In this document: piece by piece, positions 19,106 to 28,647 of the stretch
How the letters are laid out: every line of letters begins with the position of its first letter
How positions within the stretch are numbered: the first letter of the stretch is position 1
Source: Neorhizobium huautlense
Lineage (GTDB): Bacteria > Pseudomonadota > Alphaproteobacteria > Rhizobiales > Rhizobiaceae
Reading direction: 5' to 3'
NCBI RefSeq assembly: GCF_030811685.1
Contig: NZ_JAUSRF010000013.1
Location: forward strand, 1 to 64,000
DNA: 64,000 nt
The notes under the pieces: generated by a model
Told to the model about the DNA's origin: nothing
The model's input: only the letters and a program-made list of their open reading frames with translations
Database searches by the model: none
Made by a program: the position numbers and the translations under genes

Positions 19106-19585
19106 TCAGGGCTCCACGACGCTGTCGCGGCCGATCTTTGCGTTGATCTCGGCGATGACCTTTTCAAAGTCTTCCGCATGGGAAAAATCGCGATAGACCG
19201 AAGCGTAACGCACGAAGGCGACGTCATCGAGGCTTTTCAGGGCCTCGAGAACCTGCAGACCGATTTCTTCCGACGAAATTTCCGCCTCGCCGGAGCTTTC
19301 CAGACGCCGGACGATGCCCGAGACGGCACGTTCGATACGATCAGGATCGACCGGGCGCTTGCGAAGCGCAATCTGGAACGACCGCACCAGCTTGTTGCGG
19401 TCGAAAGGAGCCTTGCGGCCGGTTTTCTTGACGATCATCAGCTCACGCAGCTGCACGCGTTCGAACGTGGTGAAACGTCCGCCGCAATCCGGGCAGATGC
19501 GACGCCGGCGGATGGATGTTGCATCCTCCGCCGGGCGGCTATCCTTCACCTGCGTGTCTTCGGATCCGCAATAGGGGCAGCGCAT
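19106..19585 (-). CDS. nrdR: Transcriptional repressor NrdR
   Basis: The 159-aa regulator senses dATP/ATP and represses ribonucleotide reductase operons. Seen: an N-terminal zinc ribbon ([18 protein letters not shown] and [15 protein letters not shown]) followed by an ATP-cone domain ([20 protein letters not shown]). The nrdHIEF operon about 10 kb away carries a good NrdR box. glyA-nrdR-ribD-ribE is the usual alphaproteobacterial order. Confidence 0.98.
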   Translation of the reverse strand: MRCPYCGSEDTQVKDSRPAEDATSIRRRRICPDCGGRFTTFERVQLRELMIVKKTGRKAPFDRNKLVRSFQIALRKRPVDPDRIERAVSGIVRRLESSGEAEISSEEIGLQVLEALKSLDDVAFVRYASVYRDFSHAEDFEKVIAEINAKIGRDSVVEP

Positions 19586-19604
19586 TCGCGATCAGTCCTC
19601 AAGA

Positions 19605-20894
19605 TTACATGTAGGGGTACATGGGGAAGCGATCGGTCAGCTTAACGACCTTTTCGCGTACCGATGCTTCAACGGCGGCATTGCCTTCGTCGGAATTGGC
19701 AGCCTTCAGGCCATCCAGCAGCTCGACGATGAGATTGCCGATTTCCTTGAACTCGGCTTCCTTGAAACCGCGCGTCGTGCCAGCCGGCGTGCCGAGGCGG
19801 ACACCGGAGGTGACGAACGGCTTTTCAGGATCGAACGGGATGCCGTTCTTGTTGCAGGTGATGTAACCGCGACCAAGTGCTGCCTCGGCGCGCTTGCCGG
19901 TGGCGTTTTTCTTGCGCAGGTCGACCAGCATCAGGTGGTTGTCGGTGCCGCCCGAAACGATGTCGAGACCGCCGGCAACCAGCGTTTCCGAAAGCGCCTT
20001 GGCATTCTTGACGACTTGGGCCGCGTAGTCCTTGAAATCAGGCTGCAGCGCTTCACCGAAGGCAACTGCCTTGGCGGCGATGATGTGCATGAGCGGGCCG
20101 CCCTGCAGGCCGGGGAAAACGGCCGAGTTGAACTTCTTTGCCAGATCCTCGTCGTTCGTCAGGATCACGCCACCGCGCGGACCGCGCAGCGACTTGTGGG
20201 TCGTGGTGGTGGCAACGTGGCAATGTGGGAACGGCGACGGATGCTGGCCACCGGCAACGAGACCGGCAATGTGGGCCATGTCGACCATGAGGTAGGCGCC
20301 GACTTCATCGGCAATCTCGCGGAAACGCTTCCAGTCCCAGATGCGGGAATAGGCGGTGCCGCCGGCGATGATCAGTTTCGGTTTGTGGGTGCGGGCCTTT
20401 TCGGCAACGGCATCCATGTCGAGCAGGTTGTCGCCTTCGCGCACGCCGTAGGACACGACGTTGAACCATTTACCGGACATGTTGACCGGCGAACCGTGCG
20501 TCAGGTGACCACCCGAGTTGAGGTCGAGGCCCATGAACGTGTCGCCCGGCTGCAGGAGAGCCAGAAAGACGGCCTGGTTCATCTGCGAACCCGAGTTCGG
20601 CTGCACGTTGGCGAAGTTGACGCCAAACAGTTTCTTGGCGCGCTCGATGGCGAGCTCTTCGGCGATATCGACGAACTGGCAACCGCCGTAATAGCGCTTG
20701 CCCGGATAACCTTCCGCGTACTTGTTGGTCATGATCGAGCCCTGGGCTTCGAGCACGGCGCGCGAGACGATGTTTTCCGATGCGATCAGCTCGATTTCGT
20801 GACGCTGACGACCGAGCTCCTTGCCGATCGCGCCAAAGATTTCAGGATCGGTTTCGGCCAGCGGGCGGGAAAAGAAAACGTCGGTCGTCGACAT
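19605..20894 (-). CDS. glyA: Serine hydroxymethyltransferase
   Basis: A 429-aa PLP enzyme interconverting serine and glycine and loading one-carbon units on tetrahydrofolate. Seen: [35 protein letters not shown], the PLP lysine in [14 protein letters not shown], and [15 protein letters not shown]. The start ATG 20894 has GAGGAG 8 nt upstream. It heads the glyA-nrdR-ribD-ribE cluster, 19 bp before nrdR, and supplies one-carbon units for purine and thymidylate synthesis. Confidence 0.98.
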   Translation of the reverse strand: MSTTDVFFSRPLAETDPEIFGAIGKELGRQRHEIELIASENIVSRAVLEAQGSIMTNKYAEGYPGKRYYGGCQFVDIAEELAIERAKKLFGVNFANVQPNSGSQMNQAVFLALLQPGDTFMGLDLNSGGHLTHGSPVNMSGKWFNVVSYGVREGDNLLDMDAVAEKARTHKPKLIIAGGTAYSRIWDWKRFREIADEVGAYLMVDMAHIAGLVAGGQHPSPFPHCHVATTTTHKSLRGPRGGVILTNDEDLAKKFNSAVFPGLQGGPLMHIIAAKAVAFGEALQPDFKDYAAQVVKNAKALSETLVAGGLDIVSGGTDNHLMLVDLRKKNATGKRAEAALGRGYITCNKNGIPFDPEKPFVTSGVRLGTPAGTTRGFKEAEFKEIGNLIVELLDGLKAANSDEGNAAVEASVREKVVKLTDRFPMYPYM

Positions 20895-21036
20895 ATGCAA
20901 GGCTCCTCGAAGGGGTGGGCAAGCGATGTCAGGCGTCTTAGCGGGCTGGCGACATCAGGGCAATACGGTGAACGACATTTGCAGGCCTGATGGCGCGCCA
21001 CACCCCATATCTTTGTCGACGATCGCGCTAAAAATC

Positions 21037-21065
21037 AAAACGCCCTCCCGCAAAACGGAAGGGCG
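21037..21065 (-). terminator. Terminator of the L,D-transpeptidase gene
   Basis: A ten-position stem with one mismatch (CGCCCTCCCG at 21041-21050 against CGGAAGGGCG at 21056-21065) is followed on the minus strand by TTTT. It is 30 bp after the transpeptidase stop. Confidence 0.65.
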
Positions 21066-21094
21066 CTTGACGATTGTCAAATATCGACGGTCGA

Positions 21095-22420
21095 TTATTG
21101 CGGCAGCATGTCGCTTTCGGTGAGCGCGCCCTGGCGCTGCTCGATACCGGTCGTGGTCTGCAGAGCCAGTTCCTGGTTGCCGTCGGCCTGATAGATATCG
21201 TCACGGAACTGCACGACGCGGTCCTTCGCCGACCATGCGGTGATGTAGACGATATAAACCGGCACTTCCTGCGCCAGCTTGATCGGCGTGTTCTGGCGGG
21301 TGGCGATGACGCGTTCCATTTCCTGACGCGACCAGCCAGGCGTTTCCTTGAGCAGCCATGCATTCAGGTCACGCACGTTCTGGACGCGGATACAACCGGA
21401 AGATTCGAAACGAATGAGCTTGTTGAACAGGCCCTGCTGAGGCGTGTCATGCATGTATTCGTTGTTCGGGTTATGGAAGTTGATCTTGGTGGACGCCATG
21501 GCGTTGATCTTGCCCGGGTCCTGACGGAACATCAGGTTCGGTGCCTTTTCAGCGTGCCAGTCAACCGTTTCCGGAGCCACTTCCTGCCCCTTGTTGTCGA
21601 ACAAGCGGATCTGGTTGCGTGTCAGATAGGTCGGGTCCTTGCGCATCAGCGGGACGATATCCTTGACGATGATCGAGCGCGGCGCGGTCCAGTAAGGGTT
21701 GAGGATGACCTCGTAGACCTTGGAATTGATGGCATGGGTCGGGCGGTCGATGCGACCGACAACGGCGGTATTGCGCAGTGCCACGCGGTCGTTTTCAACG
21801 GCCTCGACGTAAGCGCCCGGAATGTTGACCATCATGTAGCGCGGGCCAAGGTCGCCCGACATCGCCTGAAGACGGATGAGGTTGGTTTCGAGCTGCGCAA
21901 GGCGTGTCTGTGCGGGAACATTCAGTGCCTTGACCGAAAATTCTCCGAGAACGCCGTCTGCCGGCAGTCCATGGCGGGACTGGAAACGCTTGACCGCGCC
22001 ATCGACATAGCTGTCGAACGCTGTCGAGATGCCGGCCTGACGCGAAAGGTCGCCCGATATCATCAGGCGCTGGCGCAACTGCTGCACGGCCGGATCGTTG
22101 ACGCCGAGACGCAGGGTCTGGCCGGAATTGACTTCCGGCCAGCCACCGTTCTGGACGATGCCCTGATACTCCATGATCGCCGTCTGGATATTTTGCGGGC
22201 CGGAGGGGCCGAGAACCGGATTGTTGGTGCTGACGCTGGCGCTGGAAGAGGAGCGCGCATCGAACTGGTCGTCCCAGCCACCGCGGCGCGGCGCATTGAT
22301 CAGATCATCGATTGCCGATTGCGCGAGCGCCGGTGCCGCAAGCGCCGCTGCACCGGCGGAAACCGCCGTGCGAAGCATCGTGCGGCGGGAAATCAGTTCA
22401 GATCCAATCTTCTTCGACAT
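21095..22420 (-). CDS. L,D-transpeptidase of the YcbB/LdtD type
   Basis: A 441-aa cell-wall enzyme that cross-links peptidoglycan through 3-3 bonds. Seen: a twin-arginine-like signal (SRRTMLRTAVSAGAAALAAP), a putative peptidoglycan-binding region (DPAVQQLRQRLMISGD and VDGAVKRFQSRHGLPADG), and a C-terminal YkuD domain with HDTPQQGLFNKLIRFESSGCIRV in pieces, the Cys being the nucleophile. An LdtR-type regulator lies about 7 kb away. LdtR is known in related bacteria to activate an L,D-transpeptidase, so regulation of this gene is plausible but inferred. Confidence 0.92.
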   Translation of the reverse strand: MSKKIGSELISRRTMLRTAVSAGAAALAAPALAQSAIDDLINAPRRGGWDDQFDARSSSSASVSTNNPVLGPSGPQNIQTAIMEYQGIVQNGGWPEVNSGQTLRLGVNDPAVQQLRQRLMISGDLSRQAGISTAFDSYVDGAVKRFQSRHGLPADGVLGEFSVKALNVPAQTRLAQLETNLIRLQAMSGDLGPRYMMVNIPGAYVEAVENDRVALRNTAVVGRIDRPTHAINSKVYEVILNPYWTAPRSIIVKDIVPLMRKDPTYLTRNQIRLFDNKGQEVAPETVDWHAEKAPNLMFRQDPGKINAMASTKINFHNPNNEYMHDTPQQGLFNKLIRFESSGCIRVQNVRDLNAWLLKETPGWSRQEMERVIATRQNTPIKLAQEVPVYIVYITAWSAKDRVVQFRDDIYQADGNQELALQTTTGIEQRQGALTESDMLPQ

Positions 22421-22658
22421 TTTCCTGTCCATCTCATCCGTAGGCATAAGGCAACATCCCTAAACGGATATGGTTAAAAATCGTTGCGTCTTCCGCAGCA
22501 GCTGGGCGCGGAAAAACAGACGCAAGACGGCTTTGTGTAGCTTGGCGGTCACATAGCAATATGGCCGATTCGTGTCAGCAAAACTTCCGCTCACGCGGGC
22601 GTGTTGAGACGTGACCGGAAGGACACAGATTTGCTGCAGCGCAACGGAAACCGGCAGT

Positions 22659-23120
22659 TCAGTTCAGTTCGATCTCCGGCGGATATTGGCGAAAGCACTC
22701 TTTTGCGATGCCCTGCGCTTTTACCGGCTCACTGAGCATCATCTCGGTCAGCACATCCATGATGTGCTGGATGCGATCTTCCGATGACAGCGACTGCGGG
22801 ATCTGGGCTTCCGACGAAGGCACGTCCGGAGCCTGAACCTCAGAGGCTTGCACTTGCGCAGAAACGACATCCTGCTGCGGCCGGATGTGTGCGCGTGCCA
22901 AAACCTTCTTCTCTTCCAGCAGCCGCTCTTTCAGATCATCGTCGGCATAGGCGTAAGCCATGACGGTGAACACCGCGACGCAGGTTTCGGCAGCGGCGGG
23001 ATCAATCGCGCCCTCCTCTGCCCGGACGGGAACGGAGGAAAAAGCGACTGCGCAGGCAAGCGCCAATGGCGACATCGAAAGCAAACGTCGCCTGAACGAC
23101 CGGGATGAAACTGACGACAT
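22659..23120 (-). CDS. Secreted protein of unknown function
   Basis: A 153-aa protein with a basic N-terminus and signal peptide (RRRLLSMSPLALACAVAFSSVPVRAEE). The mature part has an N-terminal helix with Cys (AAAETCVAVFTVMAYAYADD), a Ser/Gln/Pro-rich linker (about 84-111) and a C-terminal helical piece with Cys (GIAKECFRQYPP). It is probably periplasmic. It lies 238 bp upstream of the transpeptidase gene on the same strand. I recognise no family. Confidence 0.65.
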   Translation of the reverse strand: MSSVSSRSFRRRLLSMSPLALACAVAFSSVPVRAEEGAIDPAAAETCVAVFTVMAYAYADDDLKERLLEEKKVLARAHIRPQQDVVSAQVQASEVQAPDVPSSEAQIPQSLSSEDRIQHIMDVLTEMMLSEPVKAQGIAKECFRQYPPEIELN

Positions 23121-23377
23121 GTTTTAACAGACCCGCGCAGGAGCGATTTTTATCCGATCAATCAGAGCAGATCGTTGCCGGAGTTGATAGTGCCGCGCGT
23201 GGCCGATCTCAATCTGCAAAGACGCTGCATCCACATCTGAGAGTGGTCACAACGAGATAATATGACTGACGCTTGCATTGTCAGACATTCTCGCGGAGAG
23301 TGCATATATCCGCAGTCTCGGGGAGGAGTTCGAGGGGTGGATGTTTCGCACATGACCATCAATGGGAGAGATGTTTC

Positions 23378-24346
23378 ATGAAATTTTCGCGCGTTTTTAT
23401 GCTGGCGACCGTGGCAACCGTGTTTTCCACCTTCGCAGGGGCTCAGGATTATCCATCGAAAACGGTCACGATCCTCGTGCCGTTCGCGGCCGGCGGCAAT
23501 ACCGATGCGTTTGCGCGCCTCGTCGGGGAGCGACTGGACCAGCGGTTGGGGCAACGCTTCCTCGTGGAAAACAAGCCGGGCGCCGGTGGCAATATCGGAC
23601 TTGGGGAACTCGCCCGCGCCGAACCGGATGGCTACACGATCAGCATGGGTACGGTCAGTTCCAATGCGATCAACCAGACGCTCTACAAGGAACTGCCCTA
23701 TGACAAGGCGAAAGGCTTTGCGCCGATTTCGCTGATTGCCACCCTGCCCAACGTTCTGGTGGTCAACCCGGAACGGATTTCGGCCAAAACGGTGCCGGAA
23801 CTGATCGAGTTCCTGAAAACCAAACCGGGCGAAATCAGCTACGCCTCATCCGGCACCGGCACATCGATCCACCTCGCCGGCGAACTGCTGGCGACCAAGG
23901 CGGGCGTGACGATGAACCATGTGCCCTACAAGGGATCGAGCCAGGCGATCATGGATGTGGTGGCCGGCCATGTGGACATGATGTTCGACAACATCCCCAC
24001 CGCCGCCCAGCAGGTGAAGGCCGGCAAGGTGCGGGCGCTGGCCGTCACCAGCCTCGAAAAGGCCGAGCTTCTGCCCGACGTGCCGACCATGGCGGAGACC
24101 ATTCCCGGCTTCGAGGCGACCTCGTGGCACGGCCTGTTTGCGCCCGCCGACACGCCGCCGGAAATTGTCGAGAAGCTGAGCCGCGAAGTGCAGGCAATCA
24201 TGGCCGATCCGGACATGGTGGCCAAGATCAAGGGCATGGGCGCGACCCCCGTCGGCAACACCTCGGCCGAGTTCAAGACTTTTATCGGCAACGAAACGAC
24301 CAAATGGGCCGAGGTGATCAAGGCCGCCAACGTTCCGCTGCAATAA
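23378..24346 (+). CDS. Bug/TctC-family periplasmic solute-binding protein (orphan)
   Basis: A 322-aa protein with a signal peptide (KFSRVFMLATVATVFSTFAGAQ) and the Bug fold: DYPSKTVTILVPFAAGGNTDAFARL, VENKPGAGGNIGLGELARAEPDGYT, and HVPYKGSSQAIMDVVAGHVDMMFDN. Such proteins bind carboxylates or amino acids for tripartite tricarboxylate transporters. No TctA or TctB membrane gene is adjacent, so it may share a transporter elsewhere or act in sensing. GGGAGAG upstream supports the start. Confidence 0.92.
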   Translation: MKFSRVFMLATVATVFSTFAGAQDYPSKTVTILVPFAAGGNTDAFARLVGERLDQRLGQRFLVENKPGAGGNIGLGELARAEPDGYTISMGTVSSNAINQTLYKELPYDKAKGFAPISLIATLPNVLVVNPERISAKTVPELIEFLKTKPGEISYASSGTGTSIHLAGELLATKAGVTMNHVPYKGSSQAIMDVVAGHVDMMFDNIPTAAQQVKAGKVRALAVTSLEKAELLPDVPTMAETIPGFEATSWHGLFAPADTPPEIVEKLSREVQAIMADPDMVAKIKGMGATPVGNTSAEFKTFIGNETTKWAEVIKAANVPLQ

Positions 24347-24437
24347 GCCGGAATCATCGACATCTGCCGGCCGGAGCATCAAAAACCCGGCCGGACGATG
24401 CTTGACCATCGATGTGGGATCGGCCGACACTGGCGGC

Positions 24438-24902
24438 ATGCAAATCAGAACCGCAATACCGAATGATGCCCCGGCCATGAGCGCCATGTTGCAACTGCTC
24501 GTTCAGGCGGGCAAACGCACCGCCCCTGCCGACGAGGCTTTTGTGCTTTCCCACTACATCAACAATCCTGACGGCATTCGCTGCTCGCTGGCGGTGGATG
24601 ACGATGGCTCGGCGCTCGGACTTCAATCGCTGATTTTTGCCCGGCAAGGCAACCGCTACGAAACGCCGGCCGGCTGGGGGATTGTCGGCACGCATGTTTC
24701 GCCTCTGGCTGCCCGACGCGGTATCGGACGACAATTGTTCGAGGTGACGAAACTGGCAGCTGTCGAAGCAGGCCTCGAAAAGATCGAGGCGTTTATCGGC
24801 GAGAAGAATGCCGAGGGGCAGGCCTATTATGAGAAGATGGGTTTTGTGACCTATAGGCTGGCCGACGGTGCGGTGTGCAAATGTTTCGAGGTGATGCGCT
24901 GA
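24438..24902 (+). CDS. GNAT-family N-acetyltransferase
   Basis: A 154-aa acetyl-CoA-dependent transferase. Seen: IRTAIPNDAPAMSAMLQLL at the N-terminus, GTHVSPLAARRGIGRQLFEVTKLAAVE including the R-G-x-G-R acetyl-CoA loop, and KMGFVTYRLADG. The acceptor is unknown. The stop overlaps the next start by one base (TGATG), so the two are coupled. The start is uncertain because no strong ribosome site precedes it. Confidence 0.85.
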   Translation: MQIRTAIPNDAPAMSAMLQLLVQAGKRTAPADEAFVLSHYINNPDGIRCSLAVDDDGSALGLQSLIFARQGNRYETPAGWGIVGTHVSPLAARRGIGRQLFEVTKLAAVEAGLEKIEAFIGEKNAEGQAYYEKMGFVTYRLADGAVCKCFEVMR

Positions 24903-25321
24903 TGCGGCTGCGTCTTGTTACGGCGCTCGCACTGCCTTTCCTGTCCTCTGCAATCCCGGCACAGGCACAACAGATGCAACAGGAAAACGTCATCCTCTCC
25001 GTATCGGGTAAAACGGTACGCTGGGCGGTTGCCTATAAGGCGATGCCGGAACGTGCCGACGATCCCTATGTCCACGTGATCGTGTTCGAGCACGAAAAAG
25101 GTGCCGAGCCGTGGCGCTACAAGCAGCTCGCCTTCCATATGGCGGTGACGCCGCAGGCACTCGAAAAAAGCCGCAGCGGCAGAAAAGCAAAAATTCATAA
25201 TTACAAGGACGTGGAAATTCGCGGCGCCTATCGCCGCTGGCTGGAAGACCCGACAGCACGCGGGGATGTGCCGGTCTGCGAAACGGATATTCTGGACTGC
25301 ATAAAACGGCTCGGCCGATAA
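24902..25321 (+). CDS. Periplasmic protein of unknown function, coupled to the GNAT gene
   Basis: A 139-aa protein with a signal peptide (LRLVTALALPFLSSAIPAQAQQ). The mature domain is mostly beta with conserved-looking Trp/Arg-rich stretches (GKTVRWAVAYKAMPE, PWRYKQLAFHM, GAYRRWLED) and two Cys near the end (CETDILDCIKRLGR). It starts on the GNAT stop codon, which fixes the start. A DUF5086-type assignment came to mind but is not verified. Confidence 0.65.
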   Translation: MRLRLVTALALPFLSSAIPAQAQQMQQENVILSVSGKTVRWAVAYKAMPERADDPYVHVIVFEHEKGAEPWRYKQLAFHMAVTPQALEKSRSGRKAKIHNYKDVEIRGAYRRWLEDPTARGDVPVCETDILDCIKRLGR

Positions 25322-25326
25322 GCCGC

Positions 25327-25485
25327 TCAGCGGTCGGCGATATAGGCACCGGATGTGATCGCGGGTGCGGCATCGGCCATCATCGGTGCGCGATTATCCG
25401 GCACATTCCGGGCGACGAACACCAGAAGAAGCAGGAATGCCAGCCTCCATGCAATGCCGCGCAACAGGCCTTCCGAGGCGTCCAT
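25327..25485 (-). CDS. 52-aa small membrane protein
   Basis: An ORF from ATG 25485, preceded by AAAGGA about 8 nt upstream, encodes MDASEGLLRGIAWRLAFLLLLVFVA in pieces: one TM helix (about 10-26) followed by a polar Ala/Pro-rich tail ending AITSGAYIADR. It is divergent from the LysR gene and converges with the periplasmic protein gene. The family is unknown; the ribosome site and the hydrophobicity pattern support it. Confidence 0.5.
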   Translation of the reverse strand: MDASEGLLRGIAWRLAFLLLLVFVARNVPDNRAPMMADAAPAITSGAYIADR

Positions 25486-25615
25486 ATCGAAGTCCTTTCC
25501 ACAAAAACATGGCGCCATTCTCCGCGAGGCGCGACTTTGCACAATGCGGAAGATACAAGGAGAGACTTCGGATAATCCGAAGGGTCCGGGATCAGACCGG
25601 TGACGGGAGGACATG

Positions 25616-26506
25616 ATGCGCTTCGACCTGACGGATTTGCGGCTTTTCCTGCATGTGGTGGAGGCGGAAAGCATCACGCAAGGGGCCGAGCGCGCCGGCA
25701 TGGCGCTGGCTTCGGCCAGTGCGCGCATCCGCGGCATGGAGGAAACCAGCGGCATTTTGCTTCTGGACCGCGGCCCGCGCGGCGTGCGCCCCACCCCGCC
25801 CGGTGAGGCACTGGCGCATCACGCCCGCATCATGCTTGGCCAGATGGAACAGATGCGCGGCGACCTGCAGCTTTATGCGCGCGGCCTGCGCGGCCATATC
25901 CGCGTCTGGTCCGGCCGCGCCGCCATGGCGCATCTGCCGGGCGCGCTGCGCCGCTTTCTCGTCGATCATCCGGCGATCGATATCGATCTCGAGGAGCGCC
26001 AGAGCGTCGATGTGGTGGCGGCGGTTGCCGGTGGACTCGCCGATCTCGGCATTGCCGCCGATACGACCGATACCGGATCGCTGGAAACACGGCCTTTCGA
26101 GACCGATCGGCTGGTGCTGATCGCACCGCGGACGCATGTGCTGGCTGAAAAACAGTCGATCGCCCTGCGCGAACTCCTGGACGAACCATTCGTGGGCCTA
26201 CCCGCCGACAGCGCCCTGCAGGGGCATCTGGCCATCCACGCTGCGCGCGAAGGCAAACCGTTCAAGCTGCGCATCCGGCTGGACAGTTTTGAAGACATCT
26301 GTTCGATGGCCGGCAGCGGTGTCGGGCTGGCAATCGTGCCGGAAATCTATGCGCAGAAATATAAAAACGAAATGGGGCTGGCGATTATCGCCCTCTCCGA
26401 TCCTTGGGCGCTGCGGCATCTGCTGATCTGCGCCCGCAGCTTTACGGCCCTGCCGGTACACGCGCGCAAACTGGTGGATTGCCTGACCGGACATGCCGCC
26501 CACTGA
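25616..26506 (+). CDS. LysR-family transcriptional regulator
   Basis: A 296-aa LysR regulator: an N-terminal winged helix (LTDLRLFLHVVEAESITQGAERAGMALASASARIRGMEE in pieces, about 3-60) and a substrate-binding domain (about 88-290) containing GSGVGLAIVPE. The helix-turn-helix departs from consensus at the LSQPAVS position (MALASASARI). GGAGG lies 6 nt upstream of this ATG; the ATG one codon earlier is possible. Its target is not evident. The divergent small ORF or the upstream operon is a candidate. Confidence 0.93.
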   Translation: MRFDLTDLRLFLHVVEAESITQGAERAGMALASASARIRGMEETSGILLLDRGPRGVRPTPPGEALAHHARIMLGQMEQMRGDLQLYARGLRGHIRVWSGRAAMAHLPGALRRFLVDHPAIDIDLEERQSVDVVAAVAGGLADLGIAADTTDTGSLETRPFETDRLVLIAPRTHVLAEKQSIALRELLDEPFVGLPADSALQGHLAIHAAREGKPFKLRIRLDSFEDICSMAGSGVGLAIVPEIYAQKYKNEMGLAIIALSDPWALRHLLICARSFTALPVHARKLVDCLTGHAAH

Positions 26507-26896
26507 AGTGTTCGGCCCGTTAACGCCCACATCACTTGCGCGCGGCGACCGTGGTATAATTACCCTTTTTACTTCGCTGGCGATCCAGCCAATGACGATC
26601 TGCGTTCGCACGGATTATCGAGGCGCTTACCGTTTTGCTGCGACAGCAGACAGAAATCGATTCCCGCAAACAACTGTAAAACAACGCTTTTTCCGATTTC
26701 CTCAATCCTTTTTCGGCGGCATCGGATGCGCTGGAAGGCCAAGGCTTGCGTGAATATCGGACAGCCACCTGCCCCGAAACGGACCAAATCCCGACTTGAT
26801 AAAAGCTCAATTTTTATATTCGTTCATAATTCTAAATTATCGCGCCGCAGGTATTTCGGCATTTCGACTGTAGATGAATATGGACCAAGCATTTCG
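26507..26896. other. AT-rich intergenic region upstream of the DUF4274-like gene
   Basis: About 390 bases with lower GC than the rest of the window. TATAAT occurs at 26555-26560 but no good -35 is spaced to it. No RNA gene or repeat was recognised. The downstream reading frame is open from 26726, so the protein could start within this region. Confidence 0.45.
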
Positions 26897-27499
26897 ATGA
26901 GCTTTGCAAGCAGCGAAGAATCCAAGAACTTCTTTGACTTTCTGGACATCTATTACGAATATTCTAAAATATGCAATGACGACGAGGTCATCAGCTGGCT
27001 GGAAAATCGCGGCAGTGACCCGGATTTCTGGCACGAAACGGCTCTTACCTGGCACTGGGAATCCGGTGTTGACGTGCTGCACTGGATCATCCGGCAACCG
27101 ACATGCGAAATGGCGACCGCCTCTTGGATCCTGATCGAGGCGCTGTCCGGCGGTGACCTTCACGCAACGGCCGCCGATTACGTGACCTCCGATCTCGAAT
27201 TTTTCGACATGTGCAAGGATATCGTCGAGCGCTGGCGCGCCGGCTTCTACACATCCAACCGTCTCGGCTTCACCAAGCAGCAGGCCATCAATTTCGACCA
27301 GAGCGTCGCTGCCTTCAACCGCCAGCGCCTGCGCATCGGCAACCCGCCGCTTTGGCAATTGCCGCGCGCGGCTTTGGGCCCGTTCAAGGGCAAACAGGCC
27401 GTTTCGGCAAAGGACGCGATATTCGAGCGCGGCACGCTGCGCATGACCATGCAGCAGTTCACCGACACGTATATCGGCTCGCTGACGCTGCCAAAATAA
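26897..27499 (+). CDS. DUF4274-like protein
   Basis: A 200-aa soluble protein. The segment ALTWHWESGVDVLHWIIRQPTCEMATASWILIEALSGGD in pieces fits the DUF4274 pattern: an aromatic-rich start, a Cys-x-x-Ala-Thr-Ala core and a helix. I place the start at MSFASSEESKNFF; the frame is open to 26726, but the extra part reads as low-complexity and basic. DUF4274 proteins sometimes sit beside toxins, but none is visible here. The upstream DNA is AT-rich, which may point to acquisition. Confidence 0.65.
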   Translation: MSFASSEESKNFFDFLDIYYEYSKICNDDEVISWLENRGSDPDFWHETALTWHWESGVDVLHWIIRQPTCEMATASWILIEALSGGDLHATAADYVTSDLEFFDMCKDIVERWRAGFYTSNRLGFTKQQAINFDQSVAAFNRQRLRIGNPPLWQLPRAALGPFKGKQAVSAKDAIFERGTLRMTMQQFTDTYIGSLTLPK

Positions 27500-27531
27500 C
27501 GACAGTTCCAGGATATTGCGCAGGTTTTCAG

Positions 27532-27563
27532 CGCCGCGTGTCAGAGATGACGCGCGGCGTTTT
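27532..27563 (+). terminator. Terminator of the DUF4274-like gene
   Basis: An 11-bp stem with one wobble (CGCCGCGTGTC at 27532-27542, GACGCGCGGCG at 27549-27559) is followed by TTTT on the plus strand. Confidence 0.75.
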
Positions 27564-27599
27564 CGTGACCGATGGCGCCGGAATACCCTGCGCGAAAAA

Positions 27600-28364
27600 T
27601 CAGACGCAGGGCGATGGGCCGGTTTCGGCGACGAGATAGGGTTTCAGCTCTTCCGGTGCATCATCCTGAAAATCGGCCCGGGAGATCAGCGACAGTTCGG
27701 ACAGGGCGCGCAGCTGTTCGCCGAGGATCGCCGGCACCACCTGCACCGGCATACGGCCGGTCTTGATGACGGCAAGATCCGTCGTCGTTTCGCCCCTTCT
27801 GACGTTTTCCGCCACCGAAACGACACCCGCCCTCTGGGCGCGAACGAATTCCTCAAGCTGGGCAATAATCCGGGTGCGATAGGGAGCTTCGCATAAACGC
27901 CCCTTGTAGACCTGCAAAGAGCAGACGAGGAAACGCGCGCCGGTCTGGGTGTTCAGCGGCACCATGCCGTTTTCCTGCGCATATCGGGCAGCATTGCCGT
28001 TCAGACGCTGCAGGCAATTTTCCTGCAATGCGCTGTCGACCTGATCGACCCCTTCGGACGTCACGGTCATGGTGAGCATCATGGCCATGGGATTGTCGGC
28101 AGTAAACCGGGTCTGGCCATAGGAACGTTCGAATTGGCCCGGCTCATAGCCGAAAGCCATCACCGGATCGGCCTCCATAGTCGCGGGACCGTAGGCCCTG
28201 ACGGCATCGCCCGCGAAAAGATAAACGCCCGTAAAAACCGCCAGAGCGGTGCAGAGCGCAAGGCCGACATCGCCGCGCGAAAGGCTCCAGTCGCCCCGAC
28301 GCACTGCCCGGTGACCGTCGATTGGCCGCTCCAGCTCGGATACGCCCCTTTTGCCGAATGCCAT
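27600..28364 (-). CDS. Single-TM anchored protein with periplasmic domain, unknown function
   Basis: A 254-aa protein starting at MAFGKRGVSELERP. One TM helix (about 38-58, VGLALCTALAVFTGVYLFAG) follows a basic cytoplasmic N-terminus, giving a periplasmic domain of about 195 residues. That domain includes CLQRLNGNAARYAQENG, VCSLQVYKGRLCEAPYRTRIIAQLEEFV and a C-terminal GPSPCV. Four or more Cys suggest disulphides. I do not recognise the family. Confidence 0.65.
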   Translation of the reverse strand: MAFGKRGVSELERPIDGHRAVRRGDWSLSRGDVGLALCTALAVFTGVYLFAGDAVRAYGPATMEADPVMAFGYEPGQFERSYGQTRFTADNPMAMMLTMTVTSEGVDQVDSALQENCLQRLNGNAARYAQENGMVPLNTQTGARFLVCSLQVYKGRLCEAPYRTRIIAQLEEFVRAQRAGVVSVAENVRRGETTTDLAVIKTGRMPVQVVPAILGEQLRALSELSLISRADFQDDAPEELKPYLVAETGPSPCV

Positions 28365-28647
28365 GATGTTAACCCAACCCCTGAACCCCAAAATCTTCCG
28401 GCCCATGTGGTGCCGACACGAAGACAGGGCCAGAACATCAGGAAAACCGACAGAAATCGTTACAAGATCCAGGCAAAGTCATTGGGAAGCTTCAGTAACT
28501 GATCACATCGTTAAGCGTGCATTTTCGAAAAGAAGAAAATTGCCAATCAACCGATATCAACCATGGCCCATGCGTCGTCATAGCCGATCATCGTCGCGGT
28601 GGAAACGGTTCGTTGACAAAGGCACATCCGGCTCCATCTATGGCGCC

